NCBI GenBank assembly: GCA_026120185.1
Contig: JANUWF010002014.1
Coordinates: 434,001 to 498,000, forward strand
Source of the DNA: Voacanga thouarsii
Taxonomy: Eukaryota > Streptophyta > Magnoliopsida > Gentianales > Apocynaceae
Length of the DNA: 64,000 bases
Direction of reading: 5' to 3'
Shown here piece after piece: positions 36,513 to 47,136 of the stretch. The stretch's first letter is position 1; each line of letters begins with the position of its first letter. The position numbers and the translations under genes were made by a program. Under the pieces are notes generated by a model. The model saw nothing but the letters and a program-made list of their open reading frames with translations, searched no databases and was not told the origin of the DNA.

Positions 36513-36755
36513 TTGTTCTTATTTTCTCACCCAAATATTCTTCTTATTTAATCCACAAGCTATCTTCCTATTTTGACCTCAAGCAAAATTACCGTTTTAC
36601 CCTTCCTACACAATAAGCATAACTAAGCCTTTTAATCCATAAATCATAATTCTAAAGCACATAAAATCATTTAAAAATATATATATTCATGCAAAATAAT
36701 ATGATATGCATCTCGACCCCCTTACTCTAGGGTTGGCTTTAGGTGGGGTTTCACA

Positions 36756-37290
36756 TAGAAGTTGAAAATATCTATCCTAAACTTGGATGTTCTAGTTGGG
36801 GAAAAATATTTTGCTAAAAATTTTTCAACCAAAACATTCCAAGTGGTGATAGATCCTGCTGGCAAAGATTTAAACGGGATTTAGCTCTATCTATCAAGAA
36901 AAAATGAAGAAGCCTTAATTTGATAGCATTTTTAGGAACACTATTCATCTTAAACGTGTCACAAATTTTTAAAAAACTCAGAAGGTAAGCATTAGGATCT
37001 TTCTCAGGTAGCCCATCAAATTGCACCATGTTTTGAATCATCTATAATGTTGGGATTAGTCTCAAAGTTATTTACCTCTATCCTAGGTCTTGCAATACTC
37101 AAACCTGATTGTAGGCTTAACAAAATCATCCATAATCCTCCTGCTATTTCCCCCATTACCACCATTATTTTTGTTGGTTAACCTTTATATCGTATGTTAC
37201 CCTTTGTCTAAATACTCTTCAAATCTTTGTTAAGGTCCTCTCAATCTCAGGATCAAGATCTACTATGTCGTCTTTCGATTGTCGGGTCAT
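36756..37290 (-). pseudogene. gag: gag N-terminal part of element D
   Basis: The minus-strand start ATG at 37290 gives MTRQSKDDIVDLDPEIERTL, then a decayed Asn/Gly-rich stretch with stops. The Retrotrans_gag core follows from 37041: FDGLPEKDPNAYLLSFLKIC, DTFKMNSVPKNAIKLRLLHF. The core (particle assembly) is the best-preserved part of D. It is interrupted at 36756 by element C. With the other two parts, gag is about 460 codons, normal for Athila-type gag. Confidence 0.87.
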
Positions 37291-37544
37291 ACACTAAGGG
37301 CTAAATCTTCAAAGAAAAAAAGATAGTGAGATTATAGAATTCAGAAGTTAATTAATTACAGTACACTCACGAATTAAGTTAGTAAAATTACAACATACAG
37401 CGAAATTAAGGAATTAAATTACAATTATAGAAATAACAAAATATGGCACCTATTTATACAAAGAACATATATAAATATTTACATATTTACATATAAACAT
37501 ATAAACATGGTTAGATCAATGAAATCCTTGATTTCATGATATTG

Positions 37545-37564
37545 TTCCCTGGCAACAACGCAAA
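37545..37564 (-). other. Primer-binding site of element D
   Basis: Minus strand TTTTGCGTTGTTGCCAGGGA, beside the 5' LTR. It shows three differences from the tRNA-Asp complement, probably from decay. Confidence 0.75.
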
Positions 37565-37569
37565 AAACT

Positions 37570-38717
37570 TGATGAATAAATTTTAGCTGTATAAAAATCA
37601 TTCCAATTTAAATCTATCTCTAACGAAGTTTTAATTAAAACATTAAGCCCAAATTACACATATGAGCAAATATACTCATTGGAAGCATAGCACAGGGAAT
37701 TAACGAGTATCAATCCTCAAAGTAACAAGTATGCACTAATCACTTTTCATTCACTATTTAACCAACCCAACAAAGTGATACGATGATAAAAAGGAAAATA
37801 AAATAAAAAGATATAAAACTAAAGGATGTAAGAATATGAAATTTAGACAAACATTATTGAAGACATGGTAATGACTTACTTAGTAAATGTCACATTTAAT
37901 TATCATATTGACATCATAAAGGAATTAGAATAGAGTCCAATCGTTTCCCAAGTCATAGACTCACTATCTCGTGATTAAATTAGTAGATTTTCCAATCAAA
38001 CCAACATAACCACAAAGATGCATTAAACTCTTCCTTCAATAATTATCCCTATACTCTAGGTGATAATGAACATGAAATTAACCAATAACTCTATACTCTA
38101 TGTGAAATCAACCAATCTTTGATCACTTTAGTTCTTTCTCTTAACTTCATTTCCCAAGTCCGTAAAGAAATAACAAACATAAAATTAATGAAATTCAATT
38201 AACTCCTGACATTGTTTCCCAAGTCAATTAGAAGCAAATCTAACTTCATCAATTCTTCTATAATTACAAGTAATCAAACACCTAGAATGCTAAAAAATTA
38301 ATCAAATACAAGTAATTCCTTGTGTTTTCCTTTTTTAAATAGGCTCCCAAGAGGCCAAAATTCGCTCCCTATGAGTTCTAGGCCATGTAGAAGTTGAAAA
38401 ATAAGAAAACACTTAGGAAATTACCAAATTCGCGCTTGATCAGGAAAATTTGCCAACATGGGACAGTATAGAGCAAGCACCGTCGGCAGCGGCTGTGCTC
38501 TGGTTGGCCTAACATGCTCTGTTTTTTTTCTTTAGTGAAACCCCCCTACTTGATGATGGTTTTTCATCATTTTTTTACTTTTTTTGAAATAAAATAGTAA
38601 AACACCTTTCCAAGGGTAAAATATCAAATATGAAGAAATATGACTAATTATTGCATCAAATATATTACAAACCATCCTCAAATAAGTAGGAAATTATTAA
38701 TAATTTAGCCCCTATCG
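37570..38717 (-). repeat. 5' LTR of element D
   Basis: On the minus strand it starts CGATAGGGGCTAAATTATT at 38717 (first T mutated to C) and ends AAATTTATTCATCA at 37570. It is 1148 bp and lacks part of the middle seen in the 3' LTR. The GC-rich motif is near 38478-38505. The TAACA TSD follows at 38718. Confidence 0.88.
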
Positions 38718-38722
38718 TAACA

Positions 38723-39474
38723 CATCTCTAAGAGACATCTACTATCCTTAGACCTATAGTCTAATAATCCACGAGTCTCTAGAATGTTTCCTCTTTACTA
38801 GGAAGCTACCTCAAAGGAAACATCTCAGTTATGTTCCCCAAGGGCCTAGATTATTAGATCATTCGAACAGTCACAATGGGCGATATAGCGTAGAAGCTAT
38901 CTTGTGTAGGTCTATCTTAACTAACTAGTCATATATGCCTAACATACAAGTATATTGGTTTTATGATAGAACTTCAACTACAGTATATCAAAGAATATGC
39001 TTCTAGTTTCATCAGACTACCAACTCATACTCAAGCGGTATAGTATAAGTCCATACTATAGTAGTAGTAGACTGGGTTTCTACAAAATAGTACTTTTAGA
39101 AACCACTACTACAGGTCCAGTTCTACGTATTCGAAATACGCTTATGTTATAAAGTGAGATAAATACTTACTAGCAAAAGGTAAATCATTCCCTATTTGCA
39201 GTTCATAACACAATAACCTCACTATGACGAGATTCCTATTCTCATCATTCGGTTAAGAATAATCGTTTATGTGTTAAGTAACTCGTGACCCATACCTTAC
39301 TGTAAAAGACCACCATTCACATGGATCACTTTCTTAAATACAATAGATCTTTCCCAGCATAATTGTGCACAAATAATAATGTAAATTCATAAACAAACTT
39401 TAAGAATAAATCTTTTATTAATATTAATAGAAATTGCATCAGAAAACTAGTCTAAAAGGGCATACACTCCAACA
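38723..39474 (-). repeat. 3' LTR of element E, segment b
   Basis: The LTR resumes after D and aligns with 61110-61869 (for example TTCGAACAGTCACAATGGG against TTCGAACAATCACAATGGG). It ends at 39474; read on the minus strand this is the LTR start TGTTGGAGTGTATGCCC. Confidence 0.9.
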
Positions 39475-39578
39475 ATCTCCAACTTGTACTCTAAGACTCA
39501 GTAAGTCCATAGGTGCCCTCTCCTATAGCATTTGAGTGTTTTTTAAAGACTCTCCCAGCCAAAGGTTTGGTGAATGGA
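39475..39578 (-). pseudogene. E polypurine tract and RNase H 3' tail
   Basis: On the minus strand the LTR is preceded by CAAGTTGGAGAT (39475-39486), a copia polypurine tract. The bases up to 39578 give the end of copia pol, TKPLA-like (from CCAAAGGTTTGGTGAAT). G interrupts it here; coding resumes at 51808. Confidence 0.7.
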
Positions 39579-40563
39579 TGATTGGGTCTAAATTTGCCCG
39601 TATTGTTTTAGTTATTTGAGGTTCTTTTGTGATACATTTGGTGTAATAACTAGTCATATTATTTTATATTTGATATTTTGCCTTTAGAAATGTATTTTAC
39701 ATTTTTTGTGCAAATTTGAGGAAAAAAGACGAAAAAATCGTCGTTGTTGCAGTGCACGACTAGCGCATGCCGTGTGGAGCACTGCTGACAGCTACCTTAG
39801 TCTGGAAAACAAGGGAAAATGCTAAAAAAAATAGAGCATGTCAGGCACGATCACAGCACGACCAGCACCAGCCATGAAGGGCTGAGCCAGCACTGGCCCA
39901 ATGCGAGATCATGGCGGCAAATTTCTTTTTAAATCAGATTTTGTCCACTTCTGCTAGAATTCTTTAGGGAACTCTTTCAACCACCGAAAAGGACTCTTGT
40001 AAGCATTTTTTGGAAATTGAAACTCTTATAAATATACGAGAATAACATTGTACAAAGTAGTTTTCAATTTTTTTAATGTAATAACTTTAGAAAACTCCTA
40101 GAGAAACACCAAGATATAGAAAGATCAAGGGGAATTCTTGTAGAAGAAGAGGAGGTTGCTCAAGAAGGTTTTAAGGAAAAAAAAGAAGGATTACTTGTCT
40201 ATGAGTAGTTTCTTTTTCTCTTCTTTATAATTTATTTACAAATTGAGATTAATGTTTTAATTTTCTTTAGAGGATATTCATTTGGATTCCTAATTTTGTA
40301 TTGATTTTAGTTTTTTTATCAATTGATTATTGTTCTTCGTATTTGATTATTTGTTTTAATTAAGGAATTGATTGATTGATTCTTCTTGTTAACTTGCTTG
40401 CAATAGAGGTTACTAGTGGTGTCAATTTAATTCATTTCATATTTGTTATCTCTTAATTTGCTTGAAAAGGGGATTAATTGTCAAGCACTTGGATAATAAA
40501 AAATTAGTTGATGATTACTAGAATATAGATTTATTGGCTAATTTCATGCTTTATATCACTTAG

Positions 40564-41760
40564 TGTTAGCCCTAAGGGAATTCTTCTATGTTTTGACTTA
40601 TGACAAACACTGATGAGGATTAACTTGTGTGATTTACATGTGATAGGACATACTTGAGTCCAGTTCTTTCAAGGCATGCAAATAGGATTGCTAAGTAACT
40701 CTTGAGCAGTGGAATCCAAAAATGGGTGATCAAGTAGAAGACCAAGCTTAAGAGATTGTATACCAAGAAGTCTTTTTGGAAGGACTTTAGACTAGAAATT
40801 ATTATTAAGGTATTTCTTATTAATTCCCATGTCTCTTTATCTTTAGATTCAATTGCCTTCTACCTTGAAGCACACAAAGAAAAAGATTTCAAAATTTTGA
40901 AAATTTTAGAATTTTGGATTGAGTAGTTTGGATGATTCTGCACACAAAAGATTCATCCAAAATCCTGTAAACAATGTCAAATCATTTCGGCCTGAAGAAG
41001 TGCCATTTTGGACTTACCTTTTGGATATATCATCGTCTGAAACATGAGCCCAAAACACGGATAAATTTAACAAAAAAATTATAACCGTTTTATAGCCATT
41101 GGTACTTCACTTTATGGCTCAGTATATAGTCTCTAAACATGATAAGATGTAAGATTTTTGTGGCATACTTCTAAGAAACACTATTGCTCAATAGAAAACA
41201 AAAATCCCCTTTTATTAAGTGCATCAAAGTGAATTCAATTTATGTCTAAAAGGTAAAAGTGTTTGCACTTTGTACCTTGGTACACATCTACTTAGACAAG
41301 TGAGCTTTTACTATTCTACTGATATTCAATCTCTTTAGTAGTACAAGGTTATGGTATAATACTGATATGGGGTAAGCCCTGATTTGGTTGTTATTTGAGA
41401 GGTTTATGATAAACCAAGTGTGCTGATCCTCTCTTGTATTTGGTGTAGTTTGATTTCATTAAGTTAAGTAAACGAAATTTGATTGAAAATCCTTAAGTGT
41501 GAGCTTAAGGTAGTGGATATAGATCTTGGTAGATCGAACCACTATATATTATGTTTCATTTCTCAGCATACATCTTTGATTACATTGTATTTCTTACTTT
41601 ATTCTAAATCTGGATACCTCTCAAAGTGTTCTTGGATAGCTTTCTTTGTTACCATAAAGTTGGTCCAAGAAAATTTATGATCATCATTATTCTGTATATC
41701 AAACGAATTGAAAATTTTTAGTTTGCCAAAAACCTTATTCACCCCCTCTAAGGTTTTTCA
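40564..41760 (+). repeat. 5' LTR of element H
   Basis: It starts TGTTAGCCCTAAGGG and ends CTAAGGTTTTTCA. The sequence TGATCCTCTCTTGTATTTGG and later stretches match the 3' copy with scattered substitutions. Confidence 0.93.
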
Positions 41761-41762
41761 TT

Positions 41763-41774
41763 TGGTATCAGAGC
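41763..41774 (+). other. Primer-binding site of element H
   Basis: TGGTATCAGAGC lies two bases after the LTR and matches the 3' end complement of plant initiator tRNA-Met, as in most Ty1/copia elements. Confidence 0.9.
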
Positions 41775-41820
41775 TTGTTCTACATATTCTTGGTTTAACA
41801 ACCTTGTAGAAAAGATCTTC

Positions 41821-43485
41821 ATGGCAAGCTCATCCTTTTTTCCATATGTTGAAGGATTTTCAACAAATCAACCTCCTTTGTTTAATAGAAACAACTACAC
41901 ATTCTGAAAAAATAGAGTGAAAATTTATGTGTGTTCTATAAACTTTGAGTAATGGAATTTGATAGAGAAAAGGTCTTTTTATTTCATTAAAAGTTGTTGA
42001 TGGCATAAATATGCCTAAACAAAATGACAAGTTTAGTTTTGAAGATAATGCTAAGATGACTTTAAATTTTTAGGCAATAAACATCTTATATTGTGCACTA
42101 GATGCGATTGAATACAATCGAGTTAGTGGTTGTGATTCAACCTATAACATATGAAAATTATTTAAAGTCACCCATGAGGGGGGACAAATCAAGTTAAAGA
42201 ATCAAAATTGGGGAATTCAAGATTATGAATTATTCACAATGAAGCCGAATTAAAGCATCACTGATATGTTCACTAGATTCAAAAATATCCCAAATGGTCT
42301 CAAAGCTTATGAGAAGGTTTATTCCCTTAGGGAACAAAATCGAAAAATTTTGGATGTCTTACCTAAAAGCTCGCAACCTAAAGCTCTTACAATAGAAGAA
42401 TCCAAGGATTTAAAATCCTTACCAACCAAAGAGCTAATCGGCTCTCTTCTAACACATAAGATGAAACTCAAAAGGTTTCAAGATTTTTATGATCATGATA
42501 AAGGCAAAAAGGGAATAGCATTGAAAGTAGAAAAAGAGGGTGAAGAAACTAGTTAATCTAACAGTAGTGAGGGTACAAAAATAGACAATGAAGATTTGGC
42601 AATAATAGCAAAAAAAATCAGAAGGATGTTCAACAAAGGAAACTACAAAAGAGGAAAGAAGTTCGTGAGAAAGAAAGGACAAACCTTAGTGTTCAAACCT
42701 CAATGCTATGAATGTAAAAGCACTGAACACTTCATTGCTGAATGTCCAGTTGCAAAAGGTAAGGAAGGTAGAATGCATAGAAAGAAGAAAGACCTGAAGG
42801 CAAAGAAAGGTAAAGGATTGATAGGGACTTGGGAGTTAAATGGGACTGAGTATGAAGATGAAGATTATGATAATGAAACTGCCAACATATGCTTCATGGC
42901 CATGGAAAATAAGGTAAACTCTGCCACCACAAATTTCATGTCTAATTCGCTTACATCTATGACTGAAAAGCATGATGATCCAAATAAGTTGTTAATTGAT
43001 ATGTTCTATGAATTAAAAAAAACTGTCCAAAAAAAAAATAGAGAAATGAAATTGAAGATTAATTGTTTGTTAAATGAGAACGAGAAGTTGTTAAGTGAGA
43101 AAAAAAATGTCACTTGAGTCTCACATAAGTGCTATTATTGAAAAAGATGTGATCATGACTACTTTATAGTTTGTATCTCTAGAAAACAGAAGTTTGTATG
43201 ATAAAATTCAATCTCTTGAAAGTATAGTTAGCACTTTTGATGACATAAAAAATAGAGTTAATGACCTTACCACATGTATTGAAAAATTCACAAATGGTAA
43301 AAGCAATCTGGAAAAATTACTCAGAACTCAACATCAAGCTGGAAATCAAAATGGCTTAGGATATAGATATGAGAATAAGGACAAAATTCACAAGCCTAGA
43401 TTTCTTAAAGCTGAAAATCGAAATGGCTCAGGATATGGGCATGAGAATAAGGAAAAAATTCACAAGCCTTAATTTGTTAAATCTG
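41821..43485 (+). pseudogene. gag: Ty1/copia gag of element H
   Basis: It opens at ATG 41821 (MASSSFFPYVEGFSTNQPPL, then FNRNNYTF), the usual SIRE-type gag start, and breaks almost at once with stops and frameshifts. Open stretches at 42266-42556 and 42596-43117 share a frame. A complete zinc knuckle CYEC-KSTE-H-FIAE-C (CX2CX4HX4C) starts at 42704. A basic linker, an acidic patch and a coiled-coil-like segment follow (MFYELKKTVQKKNREMKLKI). The 3' part (43194-43472) holds a 24-residue tandem repeat. Confidence 0.85.
43342..43485 (+). repeat. 72-bp in-frame tandem duplication in H gag
   Basis: Two units of 24 codons, NQNGLGYRYENKDKIHKPRF and NRNGSGYGHENKEKIHKP. Spacing of 72 keeps the frame, so the duplication would have been tolerated in a working protein. 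Confidence 0.8.
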
Positions 43486-46400
43486 CCTCATGTTACCCGA
43501 CACACAAAGCATGCACATGTTGTGAAAAATCGGGACATATAGCATTGAGATATTTTATTAAAAGAAAAGTGGAATTCAGTGGAACAACTTTCTAGAAAAT
43601 CAAAAGAAATGCTACTAACCTCCATGGACCCAAGAAAGTGTAGGTACCAAAAATTACTCTTCCTTCTCGTGTATAGGCACATTCTTTGAGCTTCACCAAG
43701 TGGTTCTTGGACAGCGATTGTTCAAGACATATGACTGGAGATGCAGCCTTGTTAGATGATATACATACCATAAATGAAGGATTCGTTACTTTTGGAGACA
43801 AGAAGAAAGGAAAGATTCTTGGCATTGGTAATATTGGTAAAGGTTCCTCAACCATTATAAAACAAGTATTATTAACTGAGGATTTGAAATATAACTTGCT
43901 TAGCATTAGCCACCTATGTGATAATGGTTGCAAATTCATTTTTGAAAATGAATCTTTTTCTATAATGGACAACTCAAATCTTGAAACAAAAACGTGTTGG
44001 AAATGTGTATGTTTTCTATCTAAATGACCTTATAGCTCATGATATTAGATGCCTATCTGTACATGATAATGATGGTTACCTTTGGCATAGAAGATTAGGC
44101 CATATATCTTTTGACTTGCTTAACAAACTGTCCTCAAATAAGCTTGTTAGGGGTTTGCCCAAAATGAAATTTGATAAAAGCAAAATTTGTGATGCATTCC
44201 AATTTGGAAAAAAAAAATGATTTCTACCTTAAAACCTCTTGAATTAATTCACATGGATTTATTTGGACTAATGAGGAATGTTAGTCTTCGCGGTAAAAAG
44301 TATGCTTATGTGCTAGTTGATGATTTCTCTAGATTTACTTATACTTTATTTCTTGGACAAAAGGATGAAGCCTTTTCTGAATTTTTGAAACTGATCAAAC
44401 GCGTCCAAAACTCTATTAGATGAAAACTAATCTCTATTAGAAGTGATAATGGTAAAGAATTTTGCAACAATGAATTTACAAACTTTTGTGATGAAAATGG
44501 AGTCTTTCACAATTTTTCAGTAGCCAAAACAACTCAACAAAATAGTATTGTTGAGAGGAAAAATTGAACTTTGCAAGAAATGGCTAGATCAATGTTTTGT
44601 GAAAATGCCCTTCAAAAGTACTTTTGGGCTGAAGCTATCAATACAGCTTGCTATATAGTAAATTGAGTTATGCTGAGACTGTTTTTGATAAAAGCACCAT
44701 TTCGACTTATGTTTGACAAAACTCCATCAATCTCTTATTTTAAAGTGTTTGGTTGTAAATGTTTTATCTTTAATACCCGAGATAATCTTGGAAATTTTGA
44801 TAGCAAATCTGACGAGGACATATTTTTTGGATACTCTTCCAACAAAAAAGGTATATATACTGTACAATAAAAGAACTCTTTGTGTGGAACAATCCATACA
44901 TGTTGTGTTTGATGAATCTAACATTTATGCTTCAAAGAAAGATGATGATGTAGGAGATTCAGAGGAAGTAAGAATAGACCAACTCAAAGCTCCACCATTA
45001 GACACTCATGCAAAAGAAGAAGAAATTGAAGAACAAAGGATTAGAAATACAAAACAAGTCATCCCAAAGAACAAATCATTGGTGATCCAAACTATGGAGT
45101 TAAAACTAGACTGTATTTCATAGATAACTTTGCCATTCTCTCAAATATAGAACCTAACTGTATTGATATAGCACTGCATGAGGAATTTTGGATTATTGTC
45201 GTGCAAGAAGAATTAAACCAATTTGAAAAAAAATCATGTTTGGAAACTTGTCCCTGAACCTCTTGATCGTCTGGTTATTGGTACCAAGTGGGTATTTAGA
45301 AATAAACTTGATGAAAACGGAGCTATGATTAGAAATAATGCTAGATTGGTCTCCCAAGGATTTAATCAAGAAGAAGGTATTGATTATAATGACACATTCG
45401 CTCCCATTGCTAGACTAGAATCTATAAGAATGCTTCTTACTTTTACATCCTTCAAAAATTTCATACTCTATCAAATGGATGTTAAGAGTGCATTTCTAAA
45501 TAGTTTTATTGAGGAGGAAGTATATGTTGAATAGCCTCCTGGTTTTATTCCTAAGCACTTTCCAAATCACGTTTTCAAACTTTCTAAAGCTCTTTATGGA
45601 TTAAAGCAAGCTCCACGAGCTTGGTATGAGAGGTTTAGTGGTTTCTTGATTTCAAAAGGTTTTTCAAGAGCCTTGATTGATATCACTTTGTTTATCAAAT
45701 CTGATAATTCCGGTGATCTACTAATTGTTCAAATCTATGTTGATGATATCATTTTTGGTGCTACAATGACTTTTTGTGCAAGATGTTTGCTAAGACAATG
45801 TAGCTAAAATTTGAAATGTACATGATGGGAGAACTAAACTTCTTTCTCAAACTGCAAATTAAGCAAACCAAGGATGGAATCTTCATACATCAAGCTAAGT
45901 ATGCCAAGAAGTTACTTAAAAGGTTTTGAATGAATGAAGCAAAAGAAATCTGCACACCTATGAGTACTTCTATCAAACTTGACCAAGATGAAAAGGGTAA
46001 GAAGGTAGATGAACATAAGTATAGAGGTATGATTGGAAGCTTACTCTATCTTACTGCTAGCTGACCTGACATTATATTTTTAGTCTGTTTTTGTGCCCGT
46101 TTTCAATCATGTCCAAAGGAATCATATTTATGTTCAATAAAATGCATACTTCGATATCTAATTGGCACATATGATTATGTCTTATAGTATCCTCACACTA
46201 ATACATTTGATCTTATAAGATACAGTAATGCAGATTATGTAGGATGTAAAGTGGAAAGAAAAAGTACTAGTGGCCATTGTCAATTTCTTGGACACTCTCT
46301 TGTGTCATGGCACAGCAAAAAAGTAGGCTTGTGTATCCTTATCCACAACTGAGGCCGAATACATTACAGCCGGCAGTTGTTGTGCACAAGTTTTGTGGAT

Positions 46401-46680
46401 GAAGAATACATTGCTTGATTTTGGTCTTAATTTTAATTGTGTACCTATATTATGTGACAATACAAGTGCTATCAATCTAACAATAAATCATGTTCAATAT
46501 TCTTGGACAACACATATAGAAGTTAAACATCATTTCATCCGAGATCATGTGCTCAAAGGCAATATATATGTTGAATATATTTCAACTGATGAATAACTTG
46601 CATATATCTTTACAAAACCTCTAGTTGAAGAATGATTCAACAATTTGAGAAGAGGATTGGGAATTACAAAAATCTCATAA
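43486..46680 (+). pseudogene. pol: Ty1/copia pol of element H (PR-IN-RT-RH)
   Basis: Domains appear in copia order. A second knuckle relic (CTCCEKSGHIALRY, last Cys lost) lies near 43510-43550. Protease at 43700-43740 has FLDSDCSRHMTG, so the DSG active site is DSD. The pre-integrase zinc region has WHRRLGH (about 44089) and CDAFQFGK, with the second Cys of the pair now Phe. Integrase catalytic residues remain in one frame: Asp 44256, Asp 44445, Glu 44553 (35 residues between the last two), but TGA codons lie at 44421, 44566 and 44664. RT from 45223 has WVFRNKLDENG and the YVDD box (45736-45747); a TAG at 45532 interrupts it. RNase H at 46350-46596 has LCDNTSAINL and HIEVKHHFIRDHV. Frames change at least twice. 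Confidence 0.92.
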
Positions 46681-47136
46681 CTAACTTGGTGGCATAAGTC
46701 TTCTTTATTTTGCAGGATTAGTGAAGACAAAGATTTTGGGCACAATGTATCTAAAGCACTCCAACAACCTTTTGGATGCAGTATCAGAGTCCAAATCCTT
46801 CATCTAAAATGCATTTTTGAAAAAAAAATTTGTTTGGATGATTGTTTCTGGTTAGGTCAAAATCCAAAATAGAACCCTTTTTTTATATACTTTTATTTGA
46901 AAAATAACTCCTTCCATATTCCAATTTTTTAATTTCAAAAAGGGGGTTTGCACGTTTCTCTAAATCTCTATGATAAATTTATCTTTTCAATGCATTTTAT
47001 GTCACATTTCTGCAAACATACAAAGTACTTCATCTCTTCACTCCTCCAAAATCTCTGTAACCGACTTCTTCCAAAAACTTTCTGTGTTCTTCTTTTTCAA
47101 AGAAAACTATTTGTCCGAAAAACCCTAATCTTTTTA
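46681..47136 (+). other. Spacer between pol and the extra ORF of H
   Basis: Non-coding, about 450 bp, T-rich towards the end. It could contain the promoter, splice acceptor or leader needed to express the following ORF, but I see no decisive signal. Confidence 0.5.

Larger units (their letters stand above)
32314..36755. mobile_element. 4.4-kb probable solo LTR C
   Basis: It begins TGTAACACCCCACTACC, ends GGTGGGGTTTCACA, and has a perfect 5-bp TSD TAGAA (32309-32313; 36756-36760). The termini form an imperfect inverted repeat (TGTAACACCCCAC / TGTGAAACCCCAC). No gag, pol or internal LTR copy is visible. TG...CA ends and a 5-bp duplication fit an LTR; the TGTAACACCCC start and great length fit Tekay/Del-type Ty3 LTRs from family knowledge. 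Orientation was not decided. It contains a tandem duplication and a tRNA-like sequence. Small frames inside (34543-34820, 35637-35831) show no domain. Confidence 0.75.
20089..38717 (-). mobile_element. Athila-like element D: gag plus extra ORF, no pol
   Basis: LTRs lie at 20089-21465 (3') and 37570-38717 (5'), with TSD TAACA at 20084-20088 and 38718-38722. From the 5' end (high coordinates) the order is LTR, tRNA-Asp-type PBS, gag in three pieces split by B and C, spacer, a 'putative plant transposon protein'-like pseudogene, internal polypurine-like motif, polypurine tract, LTR. Removing B, C and their duplicated sites leaves about 7.2 kb. No protease, RT, RNase H or integrase is present, so it is non-autonomous. 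Confidence 0.9.

Noticed and set aside
32314..36755. C as a DNA transposon with terminal inverted repeats
   Set aside because: The inverted similarity is short and imperfect; TG...CA ends and a 5-bp duplication fit an LTR better, and there is no transposase.
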